Shown: positions 15,247-25,438, counted from the stretch's first letter. The stretch: 64,000 bases of DNA from Raineya sp. (GCA_025454915.1 JALONN010000002.1:62001-126000); one strand, 5' to 3'. Numbers and translations are program-made. The notes: generated from the sequence alone by a model not told the origin.

Positions 15247-16149
15247 CTATAAAGTTTCATCTGGTAAAATTTCAATATCCTGAACAAGGACTTTTTGAGC
15301 TATTTTTTTTCCTGTAAGAGTAGCTGCCAACCCCCCAAGGGCAGTTTCTTTATAACGAGCCTCCATACTTTGCCCTATTTCTCCCATAGCCTGTACACAT
15401 TCATCAACAGGAATTACAGAGTCCATATCAGATAACGCTATTTGGGCAGATGAATAAGCAATCGCTACTCCACTTGCATTTCTGACAATACAAGGTACTT
15501 CCACCAAACCAGCAACTGGGTCACAAACCAGACCTAAAGTACATTGTATGGTAATGGCTACAGCATTAAAAACTTGGTCAATTGTTCCACCAAGACAATA
15601 TACGATTGCTCCAGCTCCCATAGCTGCTGCTGAGCCAGTTTCAGCTTGACAGCCACCTACAGCTCCAGCTATTCCAGCATTTCTTTCTATAATCAGAGCT
15701 ATTCCAGCAGCAACAAGTAAGCCTTCCATAATTTTTGAGTTTGAAAGGTTATGTAGTTCTTGTAGAGTAAATAATATTCCAGGTAAAATGCCTGATGCTC
15801 CTGCTGTAGGAGCTGCTACAATACGCCCCATACAAGAGTTTACTTCTTTGGCAGCAATAGCTCTACTTATAAGTTTTTGAAATTCAGGAGATAATACTAT
15901 AATAGGAGAATTAAAGACTTTTTTTGCCCCATTATTCACCATACCAGAACGTGAAGTCATATCTTCTGTAAGCCCTGTTTGAATAGCATTACACATTACC
16001 TGATATGCATTCTGCATATGAGTCCATATTTCGGCTTCTGTTCTGCCTTTTTGCTCTTGTTCATATTCCAAAACAGGTTTATACAAAGGTACAGAATTAG
16101 CTATACAGTGTGTTTTCCAACTCTTAAAATCATCAAATAATAGAGACAT
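15247..16149 (-). CDS. sdaAA: L-serine dehydratase, iron-sulfur type, alpha subunit
   Basis: This is a 300-residue catalytic alpha subunit of the iron-sulfur L-serine dehydratase, which converts serine to pyruvate and ammonia. The motifs SCMGRIVAAPTAGASGILPG, GAVGGCQAETGSA and LVCDPVAGLVEVPC are all present. Cys167, Cys209 and Cys220 are the expected iron-sulfur ligands and show the family's spacing. Many bacteria have a fused beta-alpha enzyme; this gene is alpha only, and no beta subunit gene is in the window. It follows the PafA-type phosphatase gene by 27 bases on the same strand. Confidence 0.93.
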   Translation of the reverse strand: MSLLFDDFKSWKTHCIANSVPLYKPVLEYEQEQKGRTEAEIWTHMQNAYQVMCNAIQTGLTEDMTSRSGMVNNGAKKVFNSPIIVLSPEFQKLISRAIAAKEVNSCMGRIVAAPTAGASGILPGILFTLQELHNLSNSKIMEGLLVAAGIALIIERNAGIAGAVGGCQAETGSAAAMGAGAIVYCLGGTIDQVFNAVAITIQCTLGLVCDPVAGLVEVPCIVRNASGVAIAYSSAQIALSDMDSVIPVDECVQAMGEIGQSMEARYKETALGGLAATLTGKKIAQKVLVQDIEILPDETL

Positions 16150-16176
16150 ACGTAAAGTGTTACTTTAAAGATCAAA

Positions 16177-17790
16177 CTATTTTTTTTCTAATATTTCTAT
16201 GATGGGGCTACCTATACAACCGTTGGGTTCTAAAATATGAAGTAAAGAAGCCAATGTTATTGCAATATCTGCAATTTGAGTTTTTCTGTAAGTCTCCCCT
16301 TTACTGATACCCCAACCAAACCACAACAAAGGTACATGAGTATCATAGGCGTAAGGTGTTCCATGTGAAGTTCCTCCTTTCTCAAAACCATCCAGCCAAT
16401 TGGGTTTTAAAATAATCAAAATATCACCACTCCTTTTGGGATGATATATATTTTTAACCAAAGAAGCATAATAATTGGGGAGCGTGTTATCTATTTCTTT
16501 ATCCCATAGGTTTACAACCGTATAGACTTCTTTTTGAGGTAAAAAGGTATATCTAATTTCATCATAAATTTGCTTTACAGTAATATTTTTTTGTTTTAAA
16601 AGTTCATGATTTAAATAAAACTGTTCATTTTCCATGTATTTAATCAAGTTTCCTTCTCCAAATTTCTTTTTCAAAGCATCATTGGCTAATTGTAAATGAT
16701 AGCCTTTTGGATTATTACCTGCTGGAATTTTATGTTTTTTAGAGAAAGCAGGAATATCAGCCACACCATGATCAGCAGTTAAAAAAACTAAATAATTTCC
16801 TTTACCTAATTCTTTGTCAAAAGTTTCTAACATATCCGCAATTTCTAAATCCAAACGGAGATACATATCTTGTGTTTCAATTGAAAAAGGTCCAAAAGCA
16901 TGCCCACCAACATCAGGAGAGGAGAAACTCACACATAAAAAATCTGTAAAATTACCTTTTCCTAAATTTTCTTTTCTAAAAGCTTCTAATGCAAACTCTT
17001 TGGTAAGTGTATTGCCAAAAGGTGTATAAGCCAAAGTATTGAATGAATTTATTTTATGAGGAAAAACTGGATTGGTTTCGCCACTTAAAGGTCTTTCATA
17101 AGGCTGATTGTCAGTTTCAGAAGCTTTGTAAGTTTCTATAGGTTTTAAAGTTTGCCAAGTAGTATTTAAAAGTTGTTTAGCTCTTCCAGAATTATTGAAA
17201 GTTTCAGCCCAAGTGGGTAATTTTTGAGTATAAAATGAGCTGGTAATCCACTTGCCAGTTTCCCATTCGTACCAATAAGCAGCATTGGCTGTATGCCCAG
17301 CAGGTAAGATAGCCCCCCTATCTTTCATGGCTACTCCTATTACCTTTGATTGGAAGTTATTAGAAAGCCGAAGTTGGTCTGTGATTGTAGAAGTTAGCAT
17401 ATTTCGAGGAGACATCTGCCCTGCTTTTGCTGTAGTTCCAACACCTACAACAGTCGTGTCTTCTGCCACATACATCATTTTTCCTGATAGCTCATACCAT
17501 TCATTACCTACAATCCCATTAATGGCTGGAATAGACCCTGTATAAATGGCTGCATGTCCAGGACCAGTATAGGTAGTAGCATAATGATAGTTATTGTTAT
17601 GACATGTAAATCCATCTTGCATCAATCTTTTAAACCCTCTATCAGAGTAATCATGATAGTATCTGTACAAGAAATCATAACGCATTTGGTCGATGACTAT
17701 CCCTACTACCAATTTAGGTTTTGACAATTGAGCGTTTGCATTTAACAATGGAAACAAAAGACAAAAAAATAAAAAAATATGCTTTCTCAT
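16177..17790 (-). CDS. pafA: PafA-type alkaline phosphatase
   Basis: This is a 537-residue secreted phosphatase of the alkaline phosphatase superfamily. A signal peptide (ending NANA) is followed by the metal-binding DQMRYDF segment with D34. The nucleophile Thr75 lies in TTYTGPGHA, Asn96 in GNEW, and Lys156 and Arg158 in MKDRG. This Thr/Asn/Lys/Arg set is what distinguishes the PafA group, a broad phosphomonoesterase widespread in Bacteroidota. C-terminal metal ligands are seen in TADHGV and GGTSHGTPY. It should hydrolyse phosphate esters in the periplasm without strict phosphate control. No Pho box could be recognised. It precedes sdaAA by 27 bases. Confidence 0.9.
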   Translation of the reverse strand: MRKHIFLFFCLLFPLLNANAQLSKPKLVVGIVIDQMRYDFLYRYYHDYSDRGFKRLMQDGFTCHNNNYHYATTYTGPGHAAIYTGSIPAINGIVGNEWYELSGKMMYVAEDTTVVGVGTTAKAGQMSPRNMLTSTITDQLRLSNNFQSKVIGVAMKDRGAILPAGHTANAAYWYEWETGKWITSSFYTQKLPTWAETFNNSGRAKQLLNTTWQTLKPIETYKASETDNQPYERPLSGETNPVFPHKINSFNTLAYTPFGNTLTKEFALEAFRKENLGKGNFTDFLCVSFSSPDVGGHAFGPFSIETQDMYLRLDLEIADMLETFDKELGKGNYLVFLTADHGVADIPAFSKKHKIPAGNNPKGYHLQLANDALKKKFGEGNLIKYMENEQFYLNHELLKQKNITVKQIYDEIRYTFLPQKEVYTVVNLWDKEIDNTLPNYYASLVKNIYHPKRSGDILIILKPNWLDGFEKGGTSHGTPYAYDTHVPLLWFGWGISKGETYRKTQIADIAITLASLLHILEPNGCIGSPIIEILEKK

Positions 17791-17950
17791 TAGCGTTTTA
17801 AAATTTGTATTAAATATAATTTTTTAAAGAGAAAATATGAATATTTATAATATAAAATCTTTATTTTTGCGAAACTGAACTTTTAGTTTAGAAACGAATC
17901 ATATCTCTATATAAAGTTTCAAATATCTTATATAACAATCAAAAAAGAGC

Positions 17951-20554
17951 ATGCTTATGAAAAAAAATCTACAATTATTGCTATGGTTAGTGATAATGCC
18001 CATTTTTTTAAAGGCACAGTCACTACCCAATCGTTATAAAACAGAGTTATTTACTAATGCACAACTCACCATAACCAATAATGTTGCTTTTAGTACCAAT
18101 ATACCTCATGTAGAAACAACAAGTTTATTTGGACTACAATTTGCTAATGAAGATTCTTATGGAAATGTCACTACTACCTTAAGAATGAATATTTATCATC
18201 CAAACAACACACTGGATACTCTTACAAAACGTCCAGTATTAATATTTTGTTTTGGAGGAGGTTTTGTAGCAGGTAGTAGAACAGAAGCTAGCATGATACA
18301 ATTGTGTCAATCATTTGCTAGAAGAGGTTTTGTGACAGCTACCATAGATTATCGTTTGGGTATGAATATTTCTAATGAAGAACTTTCTAAGCGAGCAGTT
18401 TATCGTGGTTTACAGGATGGACGTTCGGCTGTGCGTTTTTTTAGAAATAATTCAAATACTTATAAAATAGACCCTAACCAAATATACATAGCAGGGCATA
18501 GTGCAGGAGGCTTTGTAGCATTACATAATGTTTATTTAGATAAAGATTCTGAAAGACCAGCCTCTACTCGTAATTATCTTGGCAGACCTGATTTAGGAGG
18601 TTTAGATGCAATAGGAGATAACAAAACAGATGTAAATGGTAATGCAGTAAGTGGAAAAGCGAATGCTGCAATGGGTTTTGCAGGAGCATTGGGTGATGTA
18701 AATTACATTGAAGGTGCTAATGATATGGCTGGAGTGTATTTCCATAGTTCTGATGATGATGTCATTCCTTATAATTCTGGAGAACCTTTTTCTAATTTAA
18801 ACTGGTTGCCAGGGTTTAATTTGCCTGATGTCTTTGGAGGAAATCAACTCAATACACGAGCAGGAAACGTAAATGCTCCTAAAGTGTTTTATCCTTATAC
18901 CAATAGAGGACATGGTGTTCATTTTGACGGTACTAATTTATACACTGATATAACACCAAGAGGAAGTGATTTTTTTTATGATTTTCGCTTAAAACCACTT
19001 GCAACTATACTAAATGGAAATACAACTGTTTGTAGTAATGATCTTACTCAAACTTATACACTGAATCTCAATTCAGATTTTTATTTTGATTGGCAAGTAG
19101 TGGGTGGTACTATCAATACCTCCAATTATGCTTATAAAAATGCTATCTCTATTACCTGGAATGCAAATGCTACAACTCGTACAGTTACCTGTACTCCATA
19201 TAGCCGTCAATTGGCTAGAGCATCTTCTGCTATTTCTAAAACTATCACAATCAATCAGATACCCAATATAGGTACAGCTCTTACAGATAAACTTTATCAG
19301 ATTTCAGATAGTAGCCCAACTATTAATTTGGCAGGGGCTTTTACTGACCCTGAAAATCAAGCTATGACCTATACAGCTTCTGCAAGTATTACAGGTATTG
19401 TAAATCCTTCTGTTTCTGGCAATACTCTTACACTCAATATAGTTGGAGCTGGAACAACCACTATTACCATCGAAGCCACAGATGTAGCAGGTTGTAAAAG
19501 AAATCAATCATTTCAGATAGTTATTAATCGCCCTCCTGTTGTTATTCAGACAGTTAGTAATCAAACTCTTATTTATGCAGATGCCCCTTTTATAATCAAC
19601 GATTTAGCAACTCTTTTTTCGGATGCTGATAGCGATGTAATGACTTATACACTTGATGGAAACCCAGTGGGAGTAGTAGTAATGGATAGAACAGGAAATC
19701 AAGTTACTTTTAGTGCAAGTGATATTAGTACTACTACTATTACTATTACAGCCAATGATGGTAGAGGAGGAAGTACAAGCACTAATTTTATAATTACAGT
19801 AAACAAAGGAAATCAAATCATTACATTTAACCCTATCACAACAAAATTTGTAGATGAAAGCCCCGTAACTCTGATTGCAAACTCCAATCAAAATCTACCT
19901 ATTACTTTTAGCCTTGTTTCGGGAAATGCTACACTTTCAGGAAATACCTTAAATTTCAATCAGAGTGGTACTATTACTGTAAGAGCTTCACAGACTGGAA
20001 ATTATTATTTTAACCCTGCTGTTTCTGTTGAACAAACATTTTTGGTTACAAAAAGAGACCAAACTATTATTTTTGAGCAAATTGAGGATAAGATTATTAC
20101 AGAAAACAGTTTCGATTTAGAGGCAACAGCAACAAGTAATTTACCAGTTACTTTTGAACTAGTTTTAGGTAATGCAACACTTTCTCAGAAAAATCTGATT
20201 TTAAATAATTTAGGGTATATTACAATTAGAGCCAGTCAAGCTGGAAATAATGTTTATAATGCTGCCACACCTGTTGAGCGTACATTTTATGTAGCTCCTA
20301 AAGATTTACAACTACAAATCAGCCCAAATCCTTTCAGAGATAAAGTGGAATTAACATTGCAAGGAAAATATTTGGGCAATGTAGAAATTCTCATCTATGA
20401 TGCAACAGGTAGGGTGGTTTTGAAAAATACTTTTGATAAAAATACATTACTCTGGAAGAAAGAATATATTTTAAATGGAGAAGCAAAAGACATATACGTA
20501 TTTAAAGTGATTACAAAAGAAAAAGAGTTTGTACAAAAAGTTGTAAAGCAATAA
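17951..20554 (+). CDS. Secreted carboxylesterase with Ig-like repeats and T9SS sorting domain
   Basis: This is an 867-residue secreted multidomain protein. A signal peptide ends at LKAQ. An alpha/beta-hydrolase of the carboxylesterase type covers about 45-335: an oxyanion segment FGGGFVAG, the nucleophile in GHSAGG near residue 183 and the catalytic His in RGHGVHF. Beyond it are an Ig/PKD-like domain and cadherin-like repeats to about 620. Two tandem repeats of about 80 residues follow (each with LP-TF-L..GNATLS and RASQ.GN). The last 80 residues, starting ISPNPF, are a type A sorting domain for the type IX secretion system. Substrate is unknown; acylated polysaccharides or lipids are plausible. 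An ATG at 17957 is an alternative start. Confidence 0.88.
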   Translation: MLMKKNLQLLLWLVIMPIFLKAQSLPNRYKTELFTNAQLTITNNVAFSTNIPHVETTSLFGLQFANEDSYGNVTTTLRMNIYHPNNTLDTLTKRPVLIFCFGGGFVAGSRTEASMIQLCQSFARRGFVTATIDYRLGMNISNEELSKRAVYRGLQDGRSAVRFFRNNSNTYKIDPNQIYIAGHSAGGFVALHNVYLDKDSERPASTRNYLGRPDLGGLDAIGDNKTDVNGNAVSGKANAAMGFAGALGDVNYIEGANDMAGVYFHSSDDDVIPYNSGEPFSNLNWLPGFNLPDVFGGNQLNTRAGNVNAPKVFYPYTNRGHGVHFDGTNLYTDITPRGSDFFYDFRLKPLATILNGNTTVCSNDLTQTYTLNLNSDFYFDWQVVGGTINTSNYAYKNAISITWNANATTRTVTCTPYSRQLARASSAISKTITINQIPNIGTALTDKLYQISDSSPTINLAGAFTDPENQAMTYTASASITGIVNPSVSGNTLTLNIVGAGTTTITIEATDVAGCKRNQSFQIVINRPPVVIQTVSNQTLIYADAPFIINDLATLFSDADSDVMTYTLDGNPVGVVVMDRTGNQVTFSASDISTTTITITANDGRGGSTSTNFIITVNKGNQIITFNPITTKFVDESPVTLIANSNQNLPITFSLVSGNATLSGNTLNFNQSGTITVRASQTGNYYFNPAVSVEQTFLVTKRDQTIIFEQIEDKIITENSFDLEATATSNLPVTFELVLGNATLSQKNLILNNLGYITIRASQAGNNVYNAATPVERTFYVAPKDLQLQISPNPFRDKVELTLQGKYLGNVEILIYDATGRVVLKNTFDKNTLLWKKEYILNGEAKDIYVFKVITKEKEFVQKVVKQ

Positions 20555-20560
20555 AATATA

Positions 20561-20595
20561 AAAACAGCCTTTGAGTATTCAAGGGCTGTTTTTTA
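20561..20595 (+). terminator. Terminator of the T9SS esterase gene
   Basis: AAACAGCC pairs with GGCTGTTT, with further pairing of TTGA and TCAA toward a four-base loop, followed by a run of T. It begins seven bases past the stop codon. Confidence 0.85.
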
Positions 20596-20677
20596 TAGAA
20601 AACTTTTATAAAAAAAATAAGGTTGTTATGGAAAAAAACTAAATTTGAAACTCTATTCAATTTTGAAGGTTTTATAC

Positions 20678-21865
20678 ATGATACAACAACAAATTAAGGC
20701 TCTGGCTAGAGAATATTTTGAAGAAATCAGGGCTAATAGAAGACACTTACATGCTCATCCTGAGCTATCTTATCAAGAATTTGAAACAGCCAAATTTATA
20801 GCCTCAAAACTTACAGAATATCAAATTGATTTTCAGTCAGGTATTGCAGGAACAGGGCTTGTAGCTCATATCAAAGGGAAAAATCCAGAATCGAAAACCA
20901 TAGCTCTTAGAGCAGATATAGATGCACTGCCTATTGTAGAACAAAATGATGTACCTTACAAATCTAAGAATGAAGGTGTCATGCATGCTTGCGGGCATGA
21001 TGTACATACAGCTTCTTTGCTTGGGGCTTGTAAAATCTTACAGAATTTAAAAGAAAGTTTTGAAGGGACAATTCGTTGTATTTTTCAGCTTGGAGAAGAA
21101 AAAGTACCTGGTGGAGCTTCTTTGATGATTAAAGAAGGTGTTTTAGAAAACCCTAAACCTAAAAGTATTTTAGGACAGCATGTAATGCCTCTTTTACCTG
21201 TTGGAAAAGTAGGTTTTAGAGAAGGAATGTATATGGCAAGTGCTGACGAGTTGTATATCAGAGTAATAGGAAAAGGAGGACATGGTGCTATGCCCGAAAA
21301 TTGCATTGACCCTGTTTTAATAACCTCTCATATTATTGTGGCATTACAACAAGTAGTAAGTAGAAATGCTTCTCCCAAAATACCGTCTGTACTCTCTTTT
21401 GGAAAGGTGATAGCCAATGGAGCAACCAATATCATACCCAATGAGGTATACATAGAAGGTACTTTCCGAACTTTAGATGAAAAATGGAGAGGGGAGGCTC
21501 ATAAGAAAATGGTTAAAATAGCTGAAGGAATAGCAGAAGCAATGGGTGGACGTTGTGAGTTTGAAGTTAGAAGAGGGTATCCTTTCTTGAAAAATCATCC
21601 TGAGCTTACACAAAAAGCAAAACGGGGTGCTATCGAATATCTTGGTGAGGAAAACGTAATAGATTTAGATATTTGGATGGCTGCTGAGGATTTTGCTTAT
21701 TATTCACAAATTACAGATGCTTGTTTTTACAGATTAGGCACTCGAAATGAAGCCAAAGGGATTATTTCTGGAGTGCATACTCCTACTTTTGATATAGATG
21801 AGGATGCTCTCGAAATTGGAGCAGGGCTAATGGCATGGTTGGCTTATAAAGAAATTTTAGGATAG
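20678..21865 (+). CDS. M20 family amidohydrolase (N-acyl amino acid hydrolase/hippurate hydrolase-like)
   Basis: This is a 395-residue metallopeptidase-family enzyme of the M20D group, which removes acyl groups from N-acyl amino acids. The motif HACGHDVHTA supplies the metal-binding Cys and His, GEEKVPGGA the catalytic and binding Glu, and GQHVMPLLPVG and GVHTPTFDIDE the later ligand segments. A dimerisation domain lies in the middle. The ATG at 20678 is preferred over an upstream TTG because the family begins close to the REYFEEIRANRRHLHAHPELSYQE segment. It has no signal peptide and should be cytoplasmic. It stands between a strong terminator and asnB. Confidence 0.9.
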   Translation: MIQQQIKALAREYFEEIRANRRHLHAHPELSYQEFETAKFIASKLTEYQIDFQSGIAGTGLVAHIKGKNPESKTIALRADIDALPIVEQNDVPYKSKNEGVMHACGHDVHTASLLGACKILQNLKESFEGTIRCIFQLGEEKVPGGASLMIKEGVLENPKPKSILGQHVMPLLPVGKVGFREGMYMASADELYIRVIGKGGHGAMPENCIDPVLITSHIIVALQQVVSRNASPKIPSVLSFGKVIANGATNIIPNEVYIEGTFRTLDEKWRGEAHKKMVKIAEGIAEAMGGRCEFEVRRGYPFLKNHPELTQKAKRGAIEYLGEENVIDLDIWMAAEDFAYYSQITDACFYRLGTRNEAKGIISGVHTPTFDIDEDALEIGAGLMAWLAYKEILG

Positions 21866-21970
21866 ACAAAAAACATTAGACAACAGATATAAGACTTTTA
21901 AGGTATTGTTCTGTAAATCTCCGTAAAAGGAGTATTCATCATTATATGCATTTATAATTCATCACTTCTT

Positions 21971-23836
21971 ATGTGTGGTATAGCAGGTTTTCTTTCTTTT
22001 CAGAATGGTGTCTCCGAAGATTTATTAAAACAAATGACTACTCAGTTGGCTCATCGAGGTCCTGATGCTGAGGGTTTTTTTTATGATGGAAAGTGTGGTT
22101 TGGGGCATCGAAGACTCTCCATACTCGATTTATCTGAGCAGGCTAATCAGCCAATGGCATCTCATAATGGCAGGTACATTACGGTTTTCAATGGGGAAAT
22201 TTATAATTTTAAGGAAGTAGCTGAAAAACTCCAGATAGAAACCAAAACAACCTCTGATACAGAAGTGATTTTGGAAGCATTTGTACAAAAAGGAGCATCT
22301 TGTGTACAAATGTTTAATGGAATGTTTGCCATTGCTATTTATGATACTGAAAAAAAAGAATTATATTTATTTAGAGACAGAATAGGCAAAAAACCTCTTT
22401 ATTACTTTTGGAACGGGCATCATTTTGCTTTTGCCTCAGAACTGAAAGCATTAATGGCTCTTCCTTTTATTAAGAAAGACCTGAATCATGAAGCTATTGA
22501 AGACTTTTTACATTTAGGTTATATACCTCGTCCACATAGCATATATCAAGATGTTTTTAAAATGTACTCAGGCTATTGGCTGAAAATCACCAAAAATGGT
22601 GTTGAGGAAAATTTGTACTGGGATATTCAGGCTTGTATTAAGAAAGAAAATATAGATGATGAAAAAGAAGCTTTTCAAAAGCTCAAACAACTCCTTACAA
22701 GTTCGGTACAATACCGTATGATTAGTGATGTACCTGTGGGAGTGTTCTTGAGTGGAGGAATAGACTCCAGCACAGTGGCAGCTATTGCTCAGGAACAAAG
22801 CAAAACCCCTGTTAAAACTTTTTCTATCGGATTTAAAGAAGAGAAATTTAATGAGGCTCCCTTTGCTCAAAAAGTTGCCAAACACTTGGGGACAGACCAT
22901 TATGAGCAGATTATATCTATTTCAGAGGCTAAAAAACTTATTCCTGAACTGATTGATGTGTATGATGAGCCTTTTGCGGACTCTTCGGCTGTACCAACCA
23001 TGCTTGTCTCGGAGTTTGCTCGAAAGCAGGTAAAAGTGGTACTTGGTGGTGATGGAGGTGATGAATTATTTTTGGGATATGGAATGTATCAATGGGCAAA
23101 AAGATTACACAATCCGATTTTCAAATTATTCAGGTATCCAATTTCTCAAATTCTAAAAACACGTCCACAAAACGTTTCATATAAAAAAGCATCTTCATTG
23201 TTTGCTTATCCTAAAAGAAAGAAACTGGCAAGTCATATTTTCTCACAAGAACAATTTTTGTTTTCGCAAAAGGAAGTAGAAAATCTGGTAACTTTTCCGA
23301 TTACAAATTCGGCACCTTTGCTTACCTCACAATTTGGGTTATTAAAGTGTAACCCAATGCTTCAACAGTCATTTTTTGATTTGCAATATTATCTTCAAGA
23401 TGATTTGATGGTAAAAGTGGATAGAGCTACCATGAAATATAGTCTGGAGGCTCGTTCGCCTTTATTGGATTATCGTTTGGTTGAATTTGCCATGAATCTG
23501 TCTTCTGACCTGAAATATAAAGATAAAACATCCAAATATCTTCTTAAAAAGGTATTGTATGAGTATGTACCTGCTGAGTTTTTTGAAAGACCCAAAAAAG
23601 GATTCTCAATTCCTTTAGCAGACTGGTTATCAGGAGATTTAAAATTCTTAATAGATGAGTTTTTACACAGAAAAATAGTTGAAAAACACAATATTGTGAA
23701 ATACTCACAAGTGAAAGCCTTAAAAGAAAAATTTCTGGCAGGGGATAAATACTACTACAATCGTGTTTGGGCATTGATTGTGCTTCATCAGTTTTTAGAA
23801 AAAACTTCTAAATTATCTGAACACAAGAAAAAATAA
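21971..23836 (+). CDS. asnB: Asparagine synthase (glutamine-hydrolysing)
   Basis: This is a 621-residue glutamine-dependent asparagine synthetase. Cys2 in MCGIAGF is the glutaminase nucleophile after Met removal, with RGPDAEG and FNGEIYN glutamine-binding segments in the first 100 residues. The synthetase domain carries the PP-loop SGGIDSS near residue 261 and the LGGDGGDELF and RSPLLDYR motifs. Many Bacteroidota have several AsnB-like paralogues, some in polysaccharide loci; nothing around this one suggests a sugar cluster. It is 105 bases downstream of the amidohydrolase gene with no terminator between, so co-transcription is possible. Confidence 0.92.
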   Translation: MCGIAGFLSFQNGVSEDLLKQMTTQLAHRGPDAEGFFYDGKCGLGHRRLSILDLSEQANQPMASHNGRYITVFNGEIYNFKEVAEKLQIETKTTSDTEVILEAFVQKGASCVQMFNGMFAIAIYDTEKKELYLFRDRIGKKPLYYFWNGHHFAFASELKALMALPFIKKDLNHEAIEDFLHLGYIPRPHSIYQDVFKMYSGYWLKITKNGVEENLYWDIQACIKKENIDDEKEAFQKLKQLLTSSVQYRMISDVPVGVFLSGGIDSSTVAAIAQEQSKTPVKTFSIGFKEEKFNEAPFAQKVAKHLGTDHYEQIISISEAKKLIPELIDVYDEPFADSSAVPTMLVSEFARKQVKVVLGGDGGDELFLGYGMYQWAKRLHNPIFKLFRYPISQILKTRPQNVSYKKASSLFAYPKRKKLASHIFSQEQFLFSQKEVENLVTFPITNSAPLLTSQFGLLKCNPMLQQSFFDLQYYLQDDLMVKVDRATMKYSLEARSPLLDYRLVEFAMNLSSDLKYKDKTSKYLLKKVLYEYVPAEFFERPKKGFSIPLADWLSGDLKFLIDEFLHRKIVEKHNIVKYSQVKALKEKFLAGDKYYYNRVWALIVLHQFLEKTSKLSEHKKK

Positions 23837-24013
23837 AACTATTGGCAAAAAAATGCTTTCACAAACGAGTTTGATGGTGGTTAATCAGACCTTTCCAAAA
23901 AGAAATATACTGACTAAAATCAAATAAAAGTTTTTAAAGAAAAATTATGATTTTTCTGAGAAGAATTATGATATTTGCACAAAAATATTTTCAGATTCAA
24001 AACAAGAAAATTT

Positions 24014-25438
24014 ATGGCTAATCATTTGGAGGAAGGTAAGAAGTTCCTCGATACCGTGATGTACTATTACGACAAGGCTGCTAAGCATACAGGCTTACCC
24101 AAAGGATTACTTGAAAGAATACGTCACTGTAACAGTGTTTATAAAGTAACCTTTCCTGTAGAAATAGATGGGGAAATTCACAACATTGAAGGTATTCGTG
24201 TACAACACAGTATGCACAAATTACCAACTAAGGGGGGGATTCGTTATAGTCCAGAGGTATCTGAAGACGAGGTAAAAGCACTTGCAACCCTGATGACATT
24301 CAAATGTGCAGTTGTAAATGTTCCGTTTGGTGGTGCTAAAGGTGGTGTAAAAATTGACCCTCGTAAAGTTTCTGAAAAAGTTTTAGAAAAAGTAACTCGT
24401 CGTTTTGCTACTGAATTAATTAAGAAAAATTTAATTGGTCCTGCTGTGGATGTTCCTGCTCCAGATTATGGAACAGGTGGACGTGAAATGGGATGGATTG
24501 CAGACACTTACATGACTTTTAAGTTTGGAGATACTGATGCTCAAGGTTGTGTAACAGGTAAACCCATTGGTATTGGTGGAATCAGAGGGCGTACAGAAGC
24601 TACTGGTTTGGGAGTATTCTATGGTCTTCGTGAATTCTTCAATTTTGAAGAAGATACCAAAAAAATCGGATTAACTACAGGTCTTGCAGGCAAAACAGTG
24701 ATTGTTCAAGGTTTAGGAAATGTAGGTTATCACGCTGCTAAATTCTTACAAGAAACTGGAGCTAAGATTGTAGGTATTGCAGAATATGAAGGTGGTATTT
24801 TTGATGCAAATGGTCTAGATGTTCAGGCTGTATTCAAGCACCGTCAGGCAAGTAAATCTATCTTAAATTATCCAGGAGCAACAAATGTAGAAAACTCTCT
24901 TGCTATGCTTGAGATGGAATGTGATATTTTAGTTCCTGCTGCTTTAGAAAACCAAATTACAGAAGCCAATGCAGACAGAGTAAAAGCAAAAGTAATTGCT
25001 GAAGCTGCAAATGGACCTATCACTATGCAAGCAGAAGAAGTTTTATTGAAGAAAGGAGTTGTCATTATTCCTGACCTTTATTTGAATGCAGGTGGTGTAA
25101 CCGTATCATATTTTGAATGGCTTAAAAACCTTTCTAATGTTCGTTTTGGTAGAATGGGCAAACGTGCTGAAGAGAAAAGCTATAGCAAAATTGTAGATAC
25201 CGTAGAAGCTCTTACTGGCAATAAACTTACATTTGAGGAACGTGCTTCTATTGTACAAGGTGCTGATGAAGAGGATATTGTACGCTCTGGCTTAGAAGAC
25301 ACCATGATTGGTTCTTATAGAGAAATTCGTGATGCTCTGGTTGAAAAACCTGAGCTTGGAGATTTACGTACAGCAGCATTCTATGTTTCTATTCGTAAGA
25401 TTGCATTAAGCTACCAAATGTTGGGTATTTTCCCTTAA
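24014..25438 (+). CDS. gdhA: Glu/Leu/Phe/Val dehydrogenase (glutamate dehydrogenase)
   Basis: This is a 474-residue amino-acid dehydrogenase. Substrate and catalytic segments KGGIRY, PFGGAKGGVKIDP (active-site Lys) and PAPDYGTGGREMGW are present, followed by the Rossmann motif VQGLGNVGYHAA. It has the length of hexameric NAD- or NADP-dependent glutamate dehydrogenases and links 2-oxoglutarate and ammonia to glutamate. The ATG at 24014 is chosen since it gives MANHLEEGKKFLD; the upstream in-frame TTG overlaps a probable promoter (GATATTTG at 23970-23977). A perfect terminator follows. Confidence 0.92.
   Translation: MANHLEEGKKFLDTVMYYYDKAAKHTGLPKGLLERIRHCNSVYKVTFPVEIDGEIHNIEGIRVQHSMHKLPTKGGIRYSPEVSEDEVKALATLMTFKCAVVNVPFGGAKGGVKIDPRKVSEKVLEKVTRRFATELIKKNLIGPAVDVPAPDYGTGGREMGWIADTYMTFKFGDTDAQGCVTGKPIGIGGIRGRTEATGLGVFYGLREFFNFEEDTKKIGLTTGLAGKTVIVQGLGNVGYHAAKFLQETGAKIVGIAEYEGGIFDANGLDVQAVFKHRQASKSILNYPGATNVENSLAMLEMECDILVPAALENQITEANADRVKAKVIAEAANGPITMQAEEVLLKKGVVIIPDLYLNAGGVTVSYFEWLKNLSNVRFGRMGKRAEEKSYSKIVDTVEALTGNKLTFEERASIVQGADEEDIVRSGLEDTMIGSYREIRDALVEKPELGDLRTAAFYVSIRKIALSYQMLGIFP

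Noticed and set aside
17862..17869. TATTTTTG ahead of the T9SS esterase gene
   Set aside because: The -7 pattern fits, but the surrounding sequence is very AT-rich, no -33 TTTG is present and the leader would be over 80 bases; not strong enough to list.
23862..23937. Short ATG reading frame of about 24 codons ahead of gdhA
   Set aside because: Too short, no family resemblance and no ribosome or promoter support; probably noise in the gdhA upstream region.
23970..23977. GATATTTG as a gdhA promoter
   Set aside because: Only seven of eight positions fit and no -33 element is at a suitable distance, so I mention it with the gene but do not list it.
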